Source of the DNA: Streptomyces spectabilis
GTDB taxonomy: Bacteria; Actinomycetota; Actinomycetes; Streptomycetales; Streptomycetaceae
Direction: 5' to 3'
Assembly (NCBI RefSeq): GCF_008704795.1
Contig: NZ_CP023690.1
Span: 496,001-560,000 of the forward strand
Length of the DNA stretch: 64,000 bases
The translations under genes and the position numbers were made by a program. Positions 39,981 to 49,455 of the stretch are shown one piece after another. Below the pieces are notes generated by a model. The model was given only the letters and a program-made list of their open reading frames with translations. It searched no databases and was not told the DNA's origin. How positions within the stretch are numbered: the first letter of the stretch is position 1; each line of letters starts with the position of its first letter.

Positions 39981-41049
39981 TCATTGCGCCAGGCGCCGTA
40001 CCGGCTGGTCGAGTCCGTCCGCAGCCCGCGCGCACAGCAGCGCCAGCCGGTGGGCCAGCTCATCCGCGCGAGCCGGCTCGATGACTTCGGGCGCGTGGGC
40101 CAGGTGCAGGGCGAGCCGGTCCCCCGGCACGGCCATCAGGCTCAGCGGATGATGGTTGAACTCCCGGCACACCGCCCCCGCCACCCGCAGCGCGCCATCG
40201 GCGAACTCTTCCACGAGGCGGGTGAAGCGGGGGTAGTTGGCCACGACCATCCATGTGTCGAACCCGGCCCGGCAAGTGGGCCGAAAGCGGTCCGGGGCCT
40301 CCCAGGAGCCCACCGCCTGCTCCTGGAGCCGGCGCAGCACCCGGGCGAACGGCTCGTCGGGCCGCCACGAAACCCGGGTGGTGACGGTGTCGCCCAGCAG
40401 GCCGACGCCCCGGTCGTATCCGGGCAGGCCGGGCGGACGTCCCGCCGCACCCGCCCCGAAGGCCACCGTGTCCTCTCCCAGTTCCTCGCCCACCATCAGC
40501 GCCCACAAGCCCTGAATGAGCGTGGCGGGGGTCACCGCGTGGGGACGGGCCTGCTCGCTCAGCCGGGCGGTGACCTCCGGCGGCACTTCCAGGCTCAGCT
40601 CGCGCGGCAGACCGGCCGACGCGGGCACCCGCCTCCGGCCGAGCAGGGAGCGCCCCTTGACCTGATCGGGCGCTGCCGAGCGGCTGGCACCGGCCGCCCG
40701 TGCGACGAAGTCCGCGTACGGCACGGCCTCGTCCAGCACGGTGAGGTCGTTGATTCCCGCGTACAGGGTGAACAGCTCCCGCAGGTACAGCGTGGTGGAC
40801 CAGCCGTCGAGCACCGCGTGGTGGTGGGTGAGCACCAGTTGGAACCACCGCGATGCCAGTTGGACCAGAGCCAGCCGCAGCGAGGGGCCCGCCGCCAGGT
40901 CGAACCCCGCACGCGGGTCCGCATCGAGCAGCCCGGCCAGCGCCCGCGCAGCCGCCCCGCGTCCACCGGCCCCTCCAGATCAACCAGACTCTGAATCAGG
41001 TAGACGTTCCACGCCCCGCCCCGCACGAGTACGCCATACGGACTCACTG
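39981..41049 (-). pseudogene. Relic of an NRPS condensation domain
   Basis: From a GTG at 41049 the frame reads VYLIQSLVDLEGPVDAGRLR, the start of a condensation domain. Near 40943 a one-base frameshift moves the match to the next frame: GLLDADPRAGFDLAAGPSL, VLTHHHAVLDGWSTTLYLRE (active-site HHxxxDG), then a normal C-terminal half to the stop at 39981. About 60 residues between the first beta strands and GFDLAAGP are missing, so a deletion has also occurred. No adenylation or carrier domain remains. It was once part of, or a stand-alone partner for, a peptide synthetase different from the intact one at 49.5 kb. Confidence 0.75.
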
Positions 41050-41308
41050 AGCATCTCCGCCTGCCATGCCGAAGCCCGCTTCTCCGTCGTCCTTCCCGGC
41101 ACAGCCGTCACGGCCATAACCGCGTCATGCCCACCACCGCCCGGCAGGTGGGACGCAGAGGGTGGCGCGCGTTGCTCAGGCCGTACGGTCGAAGGCCCGG
41201 CGGCCGAGCGCCCGCATCGCCCGTGTCTGCCGCCGACGGGTCCACACGGCGAGGGGGCACGACGGCCCGGTGCGGGGCGAGCCCCGGCGGCGCAAGCCCT
41301 CACAGCAT

Positions 41309-41325
41309 CTGGTACCACTGGTACC
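41309..41325. promoter_or_regulatory. CTGGTACC direct repeats, probable toxin-antitoxin operator
   Basis: CTGGTACC at 41309-41316 and 41318-41325, each containing the palindrome GGTACC, directly abut the GTG start of the antitoxin frame. Such repeats overlapping the promoter fit autoregulation by an antitoxin. The lack of space for a ribosome site suggests a leaderless transcript. Confidence 0.5.
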
Positions 41326-41467
41326 GTGAGGGCCAAATCGGACCCCAAGGCGAGGAACCCTGTGCTTCCCCGACCCGGCACAGCGAGCAGCCATCGCCGC
41401 CGCGGCCGCGGTCGAGCGGCGGGCGCGCCGGGCCCCGGAGAAGCAGGAGCAAGGGCACCCCGCGTGA
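41326..41467 (+). pseudogene. Frameshifted antitoxin of the Fic/Doc-like toxin
   Basis: GTG-started VRAKSDPKARNPVL matches the start of small antitoxins paired with streptomycete Fic-family toxins; the expected remainder, PDPAQRAAIAAAAAVERRAR to a stop at 41467, is one base out of frame. An extra C in the CCCC run at 41368-41371 explains it. The corrected gene would be 46 residues and its TGA overlaps the toxin GTG (GTGA). As written, the antitoxin frame instead reads straight into the toxin frame. Confidence 0.6.
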
Positions 41468-41850
41468 GCCAGCCGGAACCGCCACACCCGCTCGACGTCA
41501 CCTTCCTGCTGCACGCCGCGGAACTCCTGGACGGGGACCCGCAGGTCGACGACTACGGGCCCCTCTACGCCGCCACCGCACGGGTCAACGCCCGGGCGCT
41601 GGAACACGACATCTACGGATCACTCTTCCTCAAGGCCGCAGCCCTCCTCCAGACCCTAGTCAAACTGCCCTGCCTGGAACACTCCAACGAAGCCTTCGCC
41701 TGGCACGCCACCGAGGCCTACCTCATGCTCAACGAACGCCGACTCGACTACCCGCCCAAGGCGGCCGCCGCACTCGTACGCGACGCGGCCACCGGAACGC
41801 TCGGCGTCGCCCGCATCGCCCGCCAGCTACGCGACTGGGCCAACATCTGA
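41464..41850 (+). CDS. Fic/Doc-like toxin component with degenerate Fic motif
   Basis: A 128-residue protein of the Fic-family toxin component type: TFLLHAAELLDGDPQVDDYG, GSLFLKAAALLQTLVKLPCL, EHSNEAFAWHATEAYLMLNE and a C-terminal TLGVARIARQLRDW. In active Fic/Doc enzymes the loop reads HxFx(D/N)GN(K/G)R; here it is LPCLEHSNEAF, lacking the catalytic His and Arg. This replacement appears to be a feature of the Streptomyces subfamily, so the mechanism may differ from AMPylation or phosphorylation of EF-Tu. The GTG start overlaps the antitoxin stop. Confidence 0.75.
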   Translation: MSQPEPPHPLDVTFLLHAAELLDGDPQVDDYGPLYAATARVNARALEHDIYGSLFLKAAALLQTLVKLPCLEHSNEAFAWHATEAYLMLNERRLDYPPKAAAALVRDAATGTLGVARIARQLRDWANI

Positions 41851-41882
41851 CCTTCCACCGGGCCGCCGCAGAAGGCAGTGGT

Positions 41883-44189
41883 TCACGCCTTCCGCTGCGG
41901 GCGCTTGTCCTCCTTCGGCAGGGAGGCGCGCAGGTGCTCCGCGGTGTGGGTGCGTGCGGAGCGGGCCATCTCGGTGGGGGTGCCGGTGAAGACGATCTCG
42001 CCGCCGTGTTTGCCCGCGTCGGGGCCGATGTCGATGATCCAGTCGGCGTGCTTGATGACGTCGAGGTCGTGTTCCACGACGATCACGGTGTTGCCGTCGT
42101 CGACGAGCCGGTCCAGGAGGGCGAGCAGGTGGTCGAGGTCGGCCATGTGCAGGCCGGTGGAGGGCTCGTCGAAGACGTAGACGCGGCTCTTCTCGTGCAG
42201 GCGGTTGGCGAGTTTGATGCGCTGGCGTTCGCCGCCGGAGAGTTCGGTGAGGGGGCGGCCGAGGGTGAGGTAGCCCAGGCCCACCTCCTCCAGGGGTGCG
42301 AGGCGGTCCAGGACGGCGGGGTCGGTGAAGTGGTCCGGGGCTTCTTCGACGGTCATGCCGAGGACGTCGACGACGTTCTTGCCCGCGATCTTGTAGTCGA
42401 GGACCTCGGCGCGGTACCGGGTGCCGTCGCACAGCTCGCAGACGGTGGTCACCGGGTCCATGAAGGCCAGGTCCATGGTGATGGTGCCGCGGCCCTTGCA
42501 CTCGGGGCAGCCGCCCGCCGAGTTGAAGCTGAAGAGCCCGGGGTCGACCTTGAAGTCCTTGGCGAACTGCGTACGGATGCGGTCCCAGACGTCGGTGTAG
42601 GTGGCGGGTGTCGAGCGGGGCGAGATGCCGATGGCCGACTGGTCGATGACGATCGCCTCGGGGTGCTCGGTGGCGAACACCCCCGAGATGAGTGTGCTCT
42701 TGCCCGATCCGGCCACGCCGGTCACGGCGGTGAGCACGCCGAGGGGGAAGTCGACGGTGACGTTCTTGAGGTTGTGCAGACGGGCGCCTCGGACGCTCAG
42801 GCGGCCGGTGGGCTTGCGGTGGTCGCCCTTGATGTCGGGCGAGCGCTTGAAGCATCGGCCTGTGAGGGTGCCGCTGGTCTTGAGCTGCTTGACTGTGCCT
42901 TCGAAGACGATCTCGCCGCCGTGCGTGCCGGCGCCGGGCCCTACGTCGATGATGTGGTCGGCGATCGCGATGACGTCGCGGTCGTGCTCGACGACCAGGA
43001 CGGTGTTGCCCTTGTCGCGCAGCGCGCACAGGAGCGTGTTGAGCCGGGCGACGTCCAGCGGGTGCAGGCCGACGCTCGGTTCGTCGAAGATGTACGTCAT
43101 GCCGCTGAGGCTGCTGCCGAGCTGACGCACCGTCTTCAGGCGCTGCCCCTCGCCGCCGGAGAGCGTGGGCGTTGCGCGGTCCAGGGACAGATAGCCCAGG
43201 CCGATCGCTTCGATGCGGTGGAGGACGGCGAGGGCGGCCGGGACGACCGCGGTGGCCGCCGGTCCCTTGATGCGCTCCAGGACGGCGACGAGGTCGGTGA
43301 CCTCCATCGCGCAGTAGTCGGCGAGGGTGTGCCTGCCGACCTTCGTGGCGCGTGCCGCCGCGTTGAGCCGGGAGCCGCCGCAGTCCGGGCAGACCTGGTC
43401 GGCGACGACGCGCTCGGCGGCCTCGCGCTGGCGGTCCTTGAGCGAGTTCAGGCCGGGCTTGATGAAGCGTCGTGTGAAGCGGTCCACGAGCCCCTCGTAC
43501 TCGCTGACGAGGACGTTGCCGCTGTGGGTCGTGCGCGTGGACTTGAAGCCGCTGCCGTGCAGCAGCAGTTCCCTGTCCTTCTTGGAGTACGCGCCGACGG
43601 GTTTGTCCGGGTCGAAGAGACCGATCTCGGCGTACATCTGCCAGTACGACTTGCCGACGGCGAACGACGGGTGCTGGATGGCGCCCTGGTTCAGGGACTT
43701 GCTGAAGTCGATCAGCTTTTCGACGTCCACCTGGGTCGTGCGGCCCAGCCCTTCGCAGGAGGGGCACATGCCCTGCGGGTCGTTGAAGGAGTACGCGCTC
43801 GACGGCCCCGCACTCGGCTTGCCGTAACGCGAGAAGAGCACGCGCAGCACGGCGTTGGCCTCGGTCATGGTGCCCACCGTGGAGCGCGACCCGCCGCCGA
43901 CGGGCTTCTGGTCCACGACGACCGCCGGTGTGAGGTTCTCGATCCGCTCGAACCTGGGCCGCTCGTGGCGGGGCAGCCGGTTGCGGATGAACGACGGGTA
44001 GATCTCGTTGAGCTGGCGCTGCGACTCCACGGCGATCGTGTCGAAGACGATCGACGACTTACCCGAACCCGAGACGCCGGTCACCACCGTCAGCTTGCCC
44101 ACCGGGACGCGTACGGTGATGTCCTTGAGGTTGTTCTCGCGGGCACCCGTGACGACGATGTGTCCGTTGCCGCGCGTGGTGCTGGTCAT
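41883..44189 (-). CDS. UvrA-like ATPase (class III/DrrC-type, drug-resistance associated)
   Basis: A 768-residue UvrA paralogue with two ABC ATPase modules: Walker [13 protein letters not shown] and [13 protein letters not shown], signatures LSGGEGQR and LSGGERQR, and Walker [12 protein letters not shown] and [11 protein letters not shown]. Zinc-binding CxxC pairs are in [23 protein letters not shown] and CELCDG. It is shorter than housekeeping UvrA (about 950) and lacks the UvrB-binding insertion, as in DrrC-type self-resistance proteins that clear DNA-bound drugs. The ATG has AGGAA upstream. It lies 93 bases after the SDR gene, likely the same operon. Confidence 0.92.
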   Translation of the reverse strand: MTSTTRGNGHIVVTGARENNLKDITVRVPVGKLTVVTGVSGSGKSSIVFDTIAVESQRQLNEIYPSFIRNRLPRHERPRFERIENLTPAVVVDQKPVGGGSRSTVGTMTEANAVLRVLFSRYGKPSAGPSSAYSFNDPQGMCPSCEGLGRTTQVDVEKLIDFSKSLNQGAIQHPSFAVGKSYWQMYAEIGLFDPDKPVGAYSKKDRELLLHGSGFKSTRTTHSGNVLVSEYEGLVDRFTRRFIKPGLNSLKDRQREAAERVVADQVCPDCGGSRLNAAARATKVGRHTLADYCAMEVTDLVAVLERIKGPAATAVVPAALAVLHRIEAIGLGYLSLDRATPTLSGGEGQRLKTVRQLGSSLSGMTYIFDEPSVGLHPLDVARLNTLLCALRDKGNTVLVVEHDRDVIAIADHIIDVGPGAGTHGGEIVFEGTVKQLKTSGTLTGRCFKRSPDIKGDHRKPTGRLSVRGARLHNLKNVTVDFPLGVLTAVTGVAGSGKSTLISGVFATEHPEAIVIDQSAIGISPRSTPATYTDVWDRIRTQFAKDFKVDPGLFSFNSAGGCPECKGRGTITMDLAFMDPVTTVCELCDGTRYRAEVLDYKIAGKNVVDVLGMTVEEAPDHFTDPAVLDRLAPLEEVGLGYLTLGRPLTELSGGERQRIKLANRLHEKSRVYVFDEPSTGLHMADLDHLLALLDRLVDDGNTVIVVEHDLDVIKHADWIIDIGPDAGKHGGEIVFTGTPTEMARSARTHTAEHLRASLPKEDKRPQRKA

Positions 44190-44282
44190 GGTGATCGCTT
44201 CCTGATGGTGCGCTTACGCAGGTCGGTGGCGGTCTCCGTGGACGAGGGCGGCACCGAGCAGGCCGAAAAAGAGCACGGAGGG

Positions 44283-45236
44283 TCAACGGTAGTCGGCGGG
44301 GTCGGGGTGCTGCCCGGTCCGCATGACCTCGGCGAAGTAGCGGGCCGGGTCGGGGGCCGAGCCGTCCACGTCGGTGATGCCGTACTCCCGGGCCAGGCCG
44401 CCCGCGGACACGGAGCGGCCGTTGAAGCGGGCCACGTCGGGGTCGGTGGCCAGCGCGGCCAGGACCCGTGCGACGAAGGCGGGGGTCTCGGACATTGCGA
44501 AGTCCGGGCTGGTGGCGCAGGCGTCGCGCCAGTTCTCCTCGGTGACACCGAACTTCTCCAGGACCGCCTCGGTGCGCATGAAGCCCGGAGCGAGCGCGAG
44601 CGCCGTGCAGCCGTACTCCTCGCCTTCCTGGGCCAGCGCCTTGACCATCCGGAACGGCGCGTACTTGGCCAGGTCGAAGAAGAAGGGCTCGCGGTAGTGA
44701 GCGTGGTTGAGCTCCTCGGTCCCGTCCGTGATCTCCACGACCAGGCCGCCGGGCCGCCGGATCATCAGCGGCAGGGCGTAGTGGCTGGTGACGAAGTGGG
44801 ACTCGACGCCCAGGCGCAGCATGCGCCGCCCCTTGTCGAGGTCGTGTTCCCACATCCTGACCTTCTTGCCGTACTCGACGAGATGGTCGCCGCCCCAGAT
44901 CACGTTGACGAGGATGTCGAGGCGCCCGTGGTCGCGCTCGATCCGGGCCACCAACTCCCGCACCTGTGCGTCCTGGAGGTGGTCGACCATGACGGCGATT
45001 CCCTCACCTCCGGCCGCGGTGACCAGGTCAGCGGTCTGCTCGACCGTCTCGGCCGGACGCCCCGTCTCGCTCACCGCGCCACGGGCGGTGCGGCCGGTGA
45101 CATAGACGGTGGCCCCGGCCCGGCCCAGTTCGACGGCCATCGCCCGGCCTCCGCCGCGGGTCGCCCCCGCGACCAGCGCGACCTTCCCGGACAGCGCCGC
45201 CCCTCCGCCTGCGCTTGGCTCCTTCTCCGCATTCAT
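44283..45236 (-). CDS. Short-chain dehydrogenase/reductase family protein
   Basis: A 317-residue SDR. The cofactor motif is ALVAGATRGGGRAMAVELG (TGxxxGxG type) and VYVTGRT follows, with VNVIWGGDHL at the NNAG position. The catalytic YxxxK position appears to read FFDLAK, with phenylalanine for tyrosine, followed by APFRMVKALAQE. The C-terminal half has ALAPGFMRTEAVLEKFGV. Substrate unknown. It begins the operon that includes the UvrA-like gene. If the Tyr is truly missing, activity may be reduced or non-classical. Confidence 0.88.
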   Translation of the reverse strand: MNAEKEPSAGGGAALSGKVALVAGATRGGGRAMAVELGRAGATVYVTGRTARGAVSETGRPAETVEQTADLVTAAGGEGIAVMVDHLQDAQVRELVARIERDHGRLDILVNVIWGGDHLVEYGKKVRMWEHDLDKGRRMLRLGVESHFVTSHYALPLMIRRPGGLVVEITDGTEELNHAHYREPFFFDLAKYAPFRMVKALAQEGEEYGCTALALAPGFMRTEAVLEKFGVTEENWRDACATSPDFAMSETPAFVARVLAALATDPDVARFNGRSVSAGGLAREYGITDVDGSAPDPARYFAEVMRTGQHPDPADYR

Positions 45237-45703
45237 GGCGACAACTCCTCATTTGCCTTGATGTGACGTGAACGGAGCATATGGTCGCTATAGGCCAGAT
45301 CACGTCCTATTCCGCACGCCTTCCGCGCCTGGGGCGACGAGGCCCGCACTGAATCGGGAGCAAGGGTCGCGCCACCATCGACTCATTCTAGTACATACGT
45401 ACAGCCTATGCAGGCGCAAGGATCGCCCATGCCCCGCACGGGCCAGCTTCCGGAGTACTCACCCACAGGGCACTCCCCCGGCTTGCAGTCGGCCGCCAGG
45501 ACGCGCCTCTCCTCTAGATCCCCTGATGTGGCACCTAGGCAGCCATGCCATACGTCGGCATCAAGCCCTCGCCCGGCCCGCCGTGAGCCGATGCCATCAG
45601 GTGCATTGCGAGCGGCAAAACAATGGTACAAACGTCTCGTAACTTGATCCAGCAGCTAGAGTCGCCGCGCGATACACCGCCAGACCGAGGAGAGTCCGCA
45701 ACC
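45237..45703. other. Intergenic region between SDR and dedA genes
   Basis: About 470 bases. A near-palindrome GTACATACGTAC lies at about 45391 and the region is AT-richer than average near 45275 and 45620. Short frames, one cysteine-rich on the minus strand, are not supported. It contains the divergent promoters. Confidence 0.4.
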
Positions 45704-46399
45704 TTGAACACGCTTGCGCTGGGGCCCGAGTGGCTGTCCGCGGACCACTTGATCGCACAGTTCGGCCTGGCCGGCATCCTGGTCATCGTCTTCGCCGAAT
45801 CCGGGCTGTTCGCGTTCCTGCCCGGTGACTCACTCCTGTTCACCGCAGGGCTGCTCGTCGCGGACGGCACCCGCATCACCCAGCCGCTGTGGCTGGTCTG
45901 CACCCTGATCGTGGCCGCCGCGATCCTCGGCGACCAAGTCGGCTACCTCATCGGCAAGTTCGTCGGACCGAAGCTCTTCAACCGGCCTCACTCCAGGCTC
46001 TTCAAGCGCGAGAACCTCGACAGCGCCCACGAGTTCATGGACAAACACGGACCGAAGGCCATCGTGCTCGCCCGCTTCGTGCCCATCGTCCGGACGTTCG
46101 CGCCCATGGTCGCGGGCGCGGGGTCGATGACGTACCGCACCTTCCTGACGTACAACGTCGTCGGCGGCGCGGCCTGGGGCGCGGGCGTCACCGCCGCGGG
46201 CTACTGGCTCGGCCAGATCGCCTTCATCAAGGAGCACGTCGAAGGCATCATCGTCGGCATCGTGCTGATCTCCGTCGCCCCCGTAGCACTTGAAGTCCTC
46301 AGGGCGCGCGGTAAGTCCGGATCCGTCGCCGGACCCCGCGCCCGAAGGAGCGGCCACACCACGACTCAACACGGCCGCCACGCGAAACGCAGCAGATGA
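45704..46399 (+). CDS. DedA family membrane protein
   Basis: A 231-residue DedA/SNARE-associated family protein, thought to move lipid carriers such as undecaprenyl phosphate across the membrane. It has the TTG start LNTLALGPEWLSAD (relatives begin MNTLALGPEWL) with GGAGAG 9 bases upstream. Family features are VFAESGLFAFLPGDSLLF, GDQVGYLIGKFVGPKLF, RFVPIVRTFAPMVAGAGSM and YNVVGGAAWG. The C-terminal 30 residues are basic. Longer frames do not match the family. Confidence 0.92.
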   Translation: MNTLALGPEWLSADHLIAQFGLAGILVIVFAESGLFAFLPGDSLLFTAGLLVADGTRITQPLWLVCTLIVAAAILGDQVGYLIGKFVGPKLFNRPHSRLFKRENLDSAHEFMDKHGPKAIVLARFVPIVRTFAPMVAGAGSMTYRTFLTYNVVGGAAWGAGVTAAGYWLGQIAFIKEHVEGIIVGIVLISVAPVALEVLRARGKSGSVAGPRARRSGHTTTQHGRHAKRSR

Positions 46400-46538
46400 C
46401 CGGGCAGGCCACGGCCGCCCCAGAACCCATGACCGGACCACCAGCCCGGGAGGAAGGCCCGAGAGACAGAGCCCCTCGGGCACGTCGCGAAAACCTCGGG
46501 CGGTAGGCGTGGCGGTGCTGGGGCTGCCGCGGTCGCCT

Positions 46539-47276
46539 CTACTGGGGTCGCATCAGGTACAGGTCTTCACCCCATGCGTCCAGCACCGGTCCGTGCCCGG
46601 CCCGCCGGGCCGCCGCCTCGACCTGGGCGAAGAGACGACGCTGTGTGGTCACGTCGCCCGCGCCTGAGATGTGGTCCGCAGCGTCGAGCAGCAACCCGGT
46701 GTCCCAGCCGGGCAGCGGGAATCGGGCAAGCTCCCATTCCAGATACTTGTTGTAGGGGCGGGGACGCCGGTCCAGGGCGAAGAGCAGCTCCAGCAGGAAC
46801 CGGATGCTGTCGGCGGCGTCGAGTCGGGCCGCGAGGGCATGTCCGTCGCGGTCGTTCTTGACCGAGCGGTAGAGGGAGTTGGCGTAGGCATCGAGCCACT
46901 CGCTCGCCGCCCGGAAGGCTTCACCGGCGCCGAGCCGCGCCTTGCTGGTCAGGATCTGGGCGATGACTCCGTCGAGCCGGTCGAACACGACCTTGGCGCG
47001 GGCAAGGGCGTACCGCTCGAAGCCGGGCATTCCCGCGGCGCGGAACTCGACGAGGGAGAGGACGACGAGGTCGAGTTCTGGGGTGCGGTGTCCTGTGAAC
47101 CGGGTGAGGTCCGTCTTCGCACCATCGGCGAGGACGACGTACAGGTCGTGGTCGGAGTACTCAGTGGTCATGCCCTCGTGGGCCCGGGATCCTTTGAGGA
47201 CAAGGCCGACGACAGCTGAATCAGCGGCGGCGAGTTCGACAAACGCATCGTAGGCGAGGGGCTCATGAGCAGTCAT
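46539..47276 (-). CDS. Nucleotidyltransferase-domain protein
   Basis: A 245-residue protein. The polymerase-beta-type nucleotidyltransferase motif is GLVLKGSRAHEG followed by YSDHDLYVVLAD, with the GS and D-x-D metal-binding aspartates at about residues 30-46, and a third acid in LDLVVL. The C-terminal helical domain (SEWLDAYANSLYRSVKNDRD, RFLLELLFALDRR, YNKYLEWELARFP) resembles aminoglycoside adenylyltransferase-like proteins. The substrate is unknown and there is no HEPN partner next to it. Confidence 0.85.
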   Translation of the reverse strand: MTAHEPLAYDAFVELAAADSAVVGLVLKGSRAHEGMTTEYSDHDLYVVLADGAKTDLTRFTGHRTPELDLVVLSLVEFRAAGMPGFERYALARAKVVFDRLDGVIAQILTSKARLGAGEAFRAASEWLDAYANSLYRSVKNDRDGHALAARLDAADSIRFLLELLFALDRRPRPYNKYLEWELARFPLPGWDTGLLLDAADHISGAGDVTTQRRLFAQVEAAARRAGHGPVLDAWGEDLYLMRPQ

Positions 47277-47486
47277 TGCGTGATCTCCACTGTTGTGGTG
47301 CTGGATATGCCAGCCGGGCGGCCCCGCTCATCAGGGTCGCCCGCACCGTCTGCGGCGACGCTTGGTCACCGCTCGGAAGATCAACGCACAGGCGGACTCT
47401 ACCGCCCGGCCCGCTGAGCGGTCTCGCATTGCGCCGCCTCATGGACGGCAGGTGCGCGGTCGGTGTTGAGTCCCCCGAAAACCCGG

Positions 47487-47700
47487 TCACAGCCATTCGT
47501 TGATGACCGCGATGTGGACGGTGGCCTCGTAGCGGACGGCAAGTTCGTCGTACCTCGTGGCGACGGCCCGGTGTCTCTTGAGTCGGTTGATGCCGCACTC
47601 AGTCCGCCGCGGGAGCGTCCGAGCGCATGGTCGGCCGGCTCGGTGGCGACTCCGCCGGGCGGCTCCTTCTGCAGGGCCCCCCTTTCGCCGCCCCGGCAGC
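47487..47700 (-). pseudogene. IS5-family transposase remnant
   Basis: Minus strand: EPADHALGRSRGGLS, a transposase N-terminal region, joins directly (with a frame change) to ECGINRLKRHRAVATRYDEL and a C terminus VINEWL with stop at 47487. In full-length relatives about 120 residues containing the catalytic centre lie between these parts, so an internal deletion occurred. No terminal inverted repeats were recognised. It is a dead insertion sequence. Confidence 0.75.
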
Positions 47701-47807
47701 GTGCTGATGAGCCCGGCGGCCCGCCTTCGCACGGGGGCAATCCCCACCGTCAAGTAGGTGGCGTGCTCCAGTGACCCGTCCGGCGTCCGTGCGCGAGGGT
47801 GACCGGC

Positions 47808-49169
47808 ATGACGACCAGGTCGCATTTCATTCCCGCGCGTACGCGCTCTCGAACCGGCGCTGCTGAACGACTCGTTCACCGCGGAAGCCGTCTGGGCCTC
47901 GTGGCTGCGGTGTCCGTCCTGACCGTGGTCGGGTTGGGGGCCGGACCGGGGCAGGCGGTCGCGCAATCACCTACTCAAGAAGCCGCCGTGTCGGCCCACC
48001 ACGGGCCCGCCACTGACAGTGGCTCCAGGGCACAGCAGCGCGACCGGCTGGCGCAGTTGGCGCGGAAGGTGGTGGCCGCCGGGGCGCCCGGCGTGATGGT
48101 GCGGGTGGACGACGGACGCGGCAAGCCGGTCGAGGTCGCCGAACAGGCGCCGTGGGCCCGGTCCGAGCACCGGCTTCGGCTGAGCGATGAGTTCCGGATG
48201 GGCTCCAACACCAAGACCATGATGGCCACCCTCGTCCTGCAACTGACCGCCGAGGGCAAGCTCGCGCTGACCGACCCGGTGGACAAGTGGCTGCCGGGCC
48301 AGGTGCCGGGCGGCCACGCGATCACGCTGCGGATGCTGCTCAACCACACCAGCGGCCTGGCCGACTACACCGAGGACCCCGCGCTCCTGCCGTCCATCCT
48401 GGGCAAGGACCAACGGCGGTGGACCTCGGAGCGACTCCTCGCCGTGGGCGTACGCCACGATCCCCTCTTCGCCCCCGGCGCCAAGTGGTCGTACAGCAAC
48501 ACGAACTACGCCGCCGTGGGTGCCGTCCTGGAAAATGCCACTGGCAACAGCCTGGCCGAGCTGGTCCGCGACCGGATCGCCCGGCCGCTCGGTCTGAAGC
48601 ACACGTACTACGCCGAGGACTCCACCTGGCGCGGCCCGCACGCCCGCGGCTACGAACCCGACGCGACGCACATGCCACCGGGTGTGCCGACCGAGTTCCG
48701 GGACTACGCCGGGGTCCCCCGCGCGGGGCATGTGGATGTCTCCGCCAACAGTCCTTCGTGGGGCGGGGCGGCCGGGGCGGTGGTGTCCACCGCCCGCGAC
48801 TGGGACCGCTTCTCCACCGCGCTGATGTCCGGCAGGCTCCTGCCCGCCGCGCAACTGGCGCAGCTGCGCACCACCGTGCCGATCTTCCCCGACCGGCCGA
48901 AGGGGCCCGGCTACGGCCTCGGCATCGAGACCCTCACCACCGAGTGCGGCACGGTGTGGTCCCACGACGGTGGCATCCCGGGCTACCTCAGCACCCACCT
49001 CACCGACCCCACCGGCAAGCGCACGGCGAGCGTCCTCATCTCCACGGAGGCGTTCGCCGAGTTCCCGGACGCCTTCCCCGCCCTGGCCACGGCGTCCAGG
49101 GCGCTGCAGTCCGCGACGCTGTGCGCCATGTTCGGCAAGCCCGCGCCGGGTGCGGCCCGCACTGGCTGA
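47808..49169 (+). CDS. Exported serine hydrolase, beta-lactamase class C / DD-peptidase type
   Basis: A 453-residue S12-family serine hydrolase. The signal peptide is LVAAVSVLTVVGLGAGPG and cleavage is expected near AVAQS. The active-site SxxK is in MGSNTKTMMATLV, the YxN tyrosine in YSNTNYAAVG and the third motif HxG in SHDGGIPGYLS. Such enzymes are D-alanyl-D-alanine carboxypeptidases, peptidases or esterases. GAGGGTG lies 7 bases before the ATG. It is 286 bases upstream of the NRPS on the same strand, so a role in peptide processing or resistance is possible but unproven. Confidence 0.92.
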   Translation: MTTRSHFIPARTRSRTGAAERLVHRGSRLGLVAAVSVLTVVGLGAGPGQAVAQSPTQEAAVSAHHGPATDSGSRAQQRDRLAQLARKVVAAGAPGVMVRVDDGRGKPVEVAEQAPWARSEHRLRLSDEFRMGSNTKTMMATLVLQLTAEGKLALTDPVDKWLPGQVPGGHAITLRMLLNHTSGLADYTEDPALLPSILGKDQRRWTSERLLAVGVRHDPLFAPGAKWSYSNTNYAAVGAVLENATGNSLAELVRDRIARPLGLKHTYYAEDSTWRGPHARGYEPDATHMPPGVPTEFRDYAGVPRAGHVDVSANSPSWGGAAGAVVSTARDWDRFSTALMSGRLLPAAQLAQLRTTVPIFPDRPKGPGYGLGIETLTTECGTVWSHDGGIPGYLSTHLTDPTGKRTASVLISTEAFAEFPDAFPALATASRALQSATLCAMFGKPAPGAARTG

Positions 49170-49455
49170 GCGCCGCGGGGCCACCCCGTGTCTCGGTGCC
49201 AGGACACCCCTGGCGCCGCCCGCCGTCGCGGGCAGAGCGGCCATCATGGACGCGCTTCGCCGTGCCTCTGCCTGACGGGGTGCTCCGGTCGTATACCGTT
49301 CGCGGCCGTCCCCCTGTCACCGGTCCTTTCCGCCTGGACACCGTCCGGCCGCCTTCCCTTAACTGCACGACGGGCGCGCTCGGAGACGGCTGCGGGCCGG
49401 AGCGGCCCTCCGTAGGCCCCGTATCTCACGTGGGCCACCACAGGTGACCAGGGGG

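Noticed and set aside
41127..45266. 1379-codon plus-strand frame opposite the UvrA-like gene and the SDR
   Set aside because: It spans two unrelated genes and a gap and has no recognisable domain.
46539..47276. MNT/HEPN toxin-antitoxin pair for the nucleotidyltransferase
   Set aside because: The protein is a 245-residue enzyme with its own helical domain and no adjacent HEPN gene.
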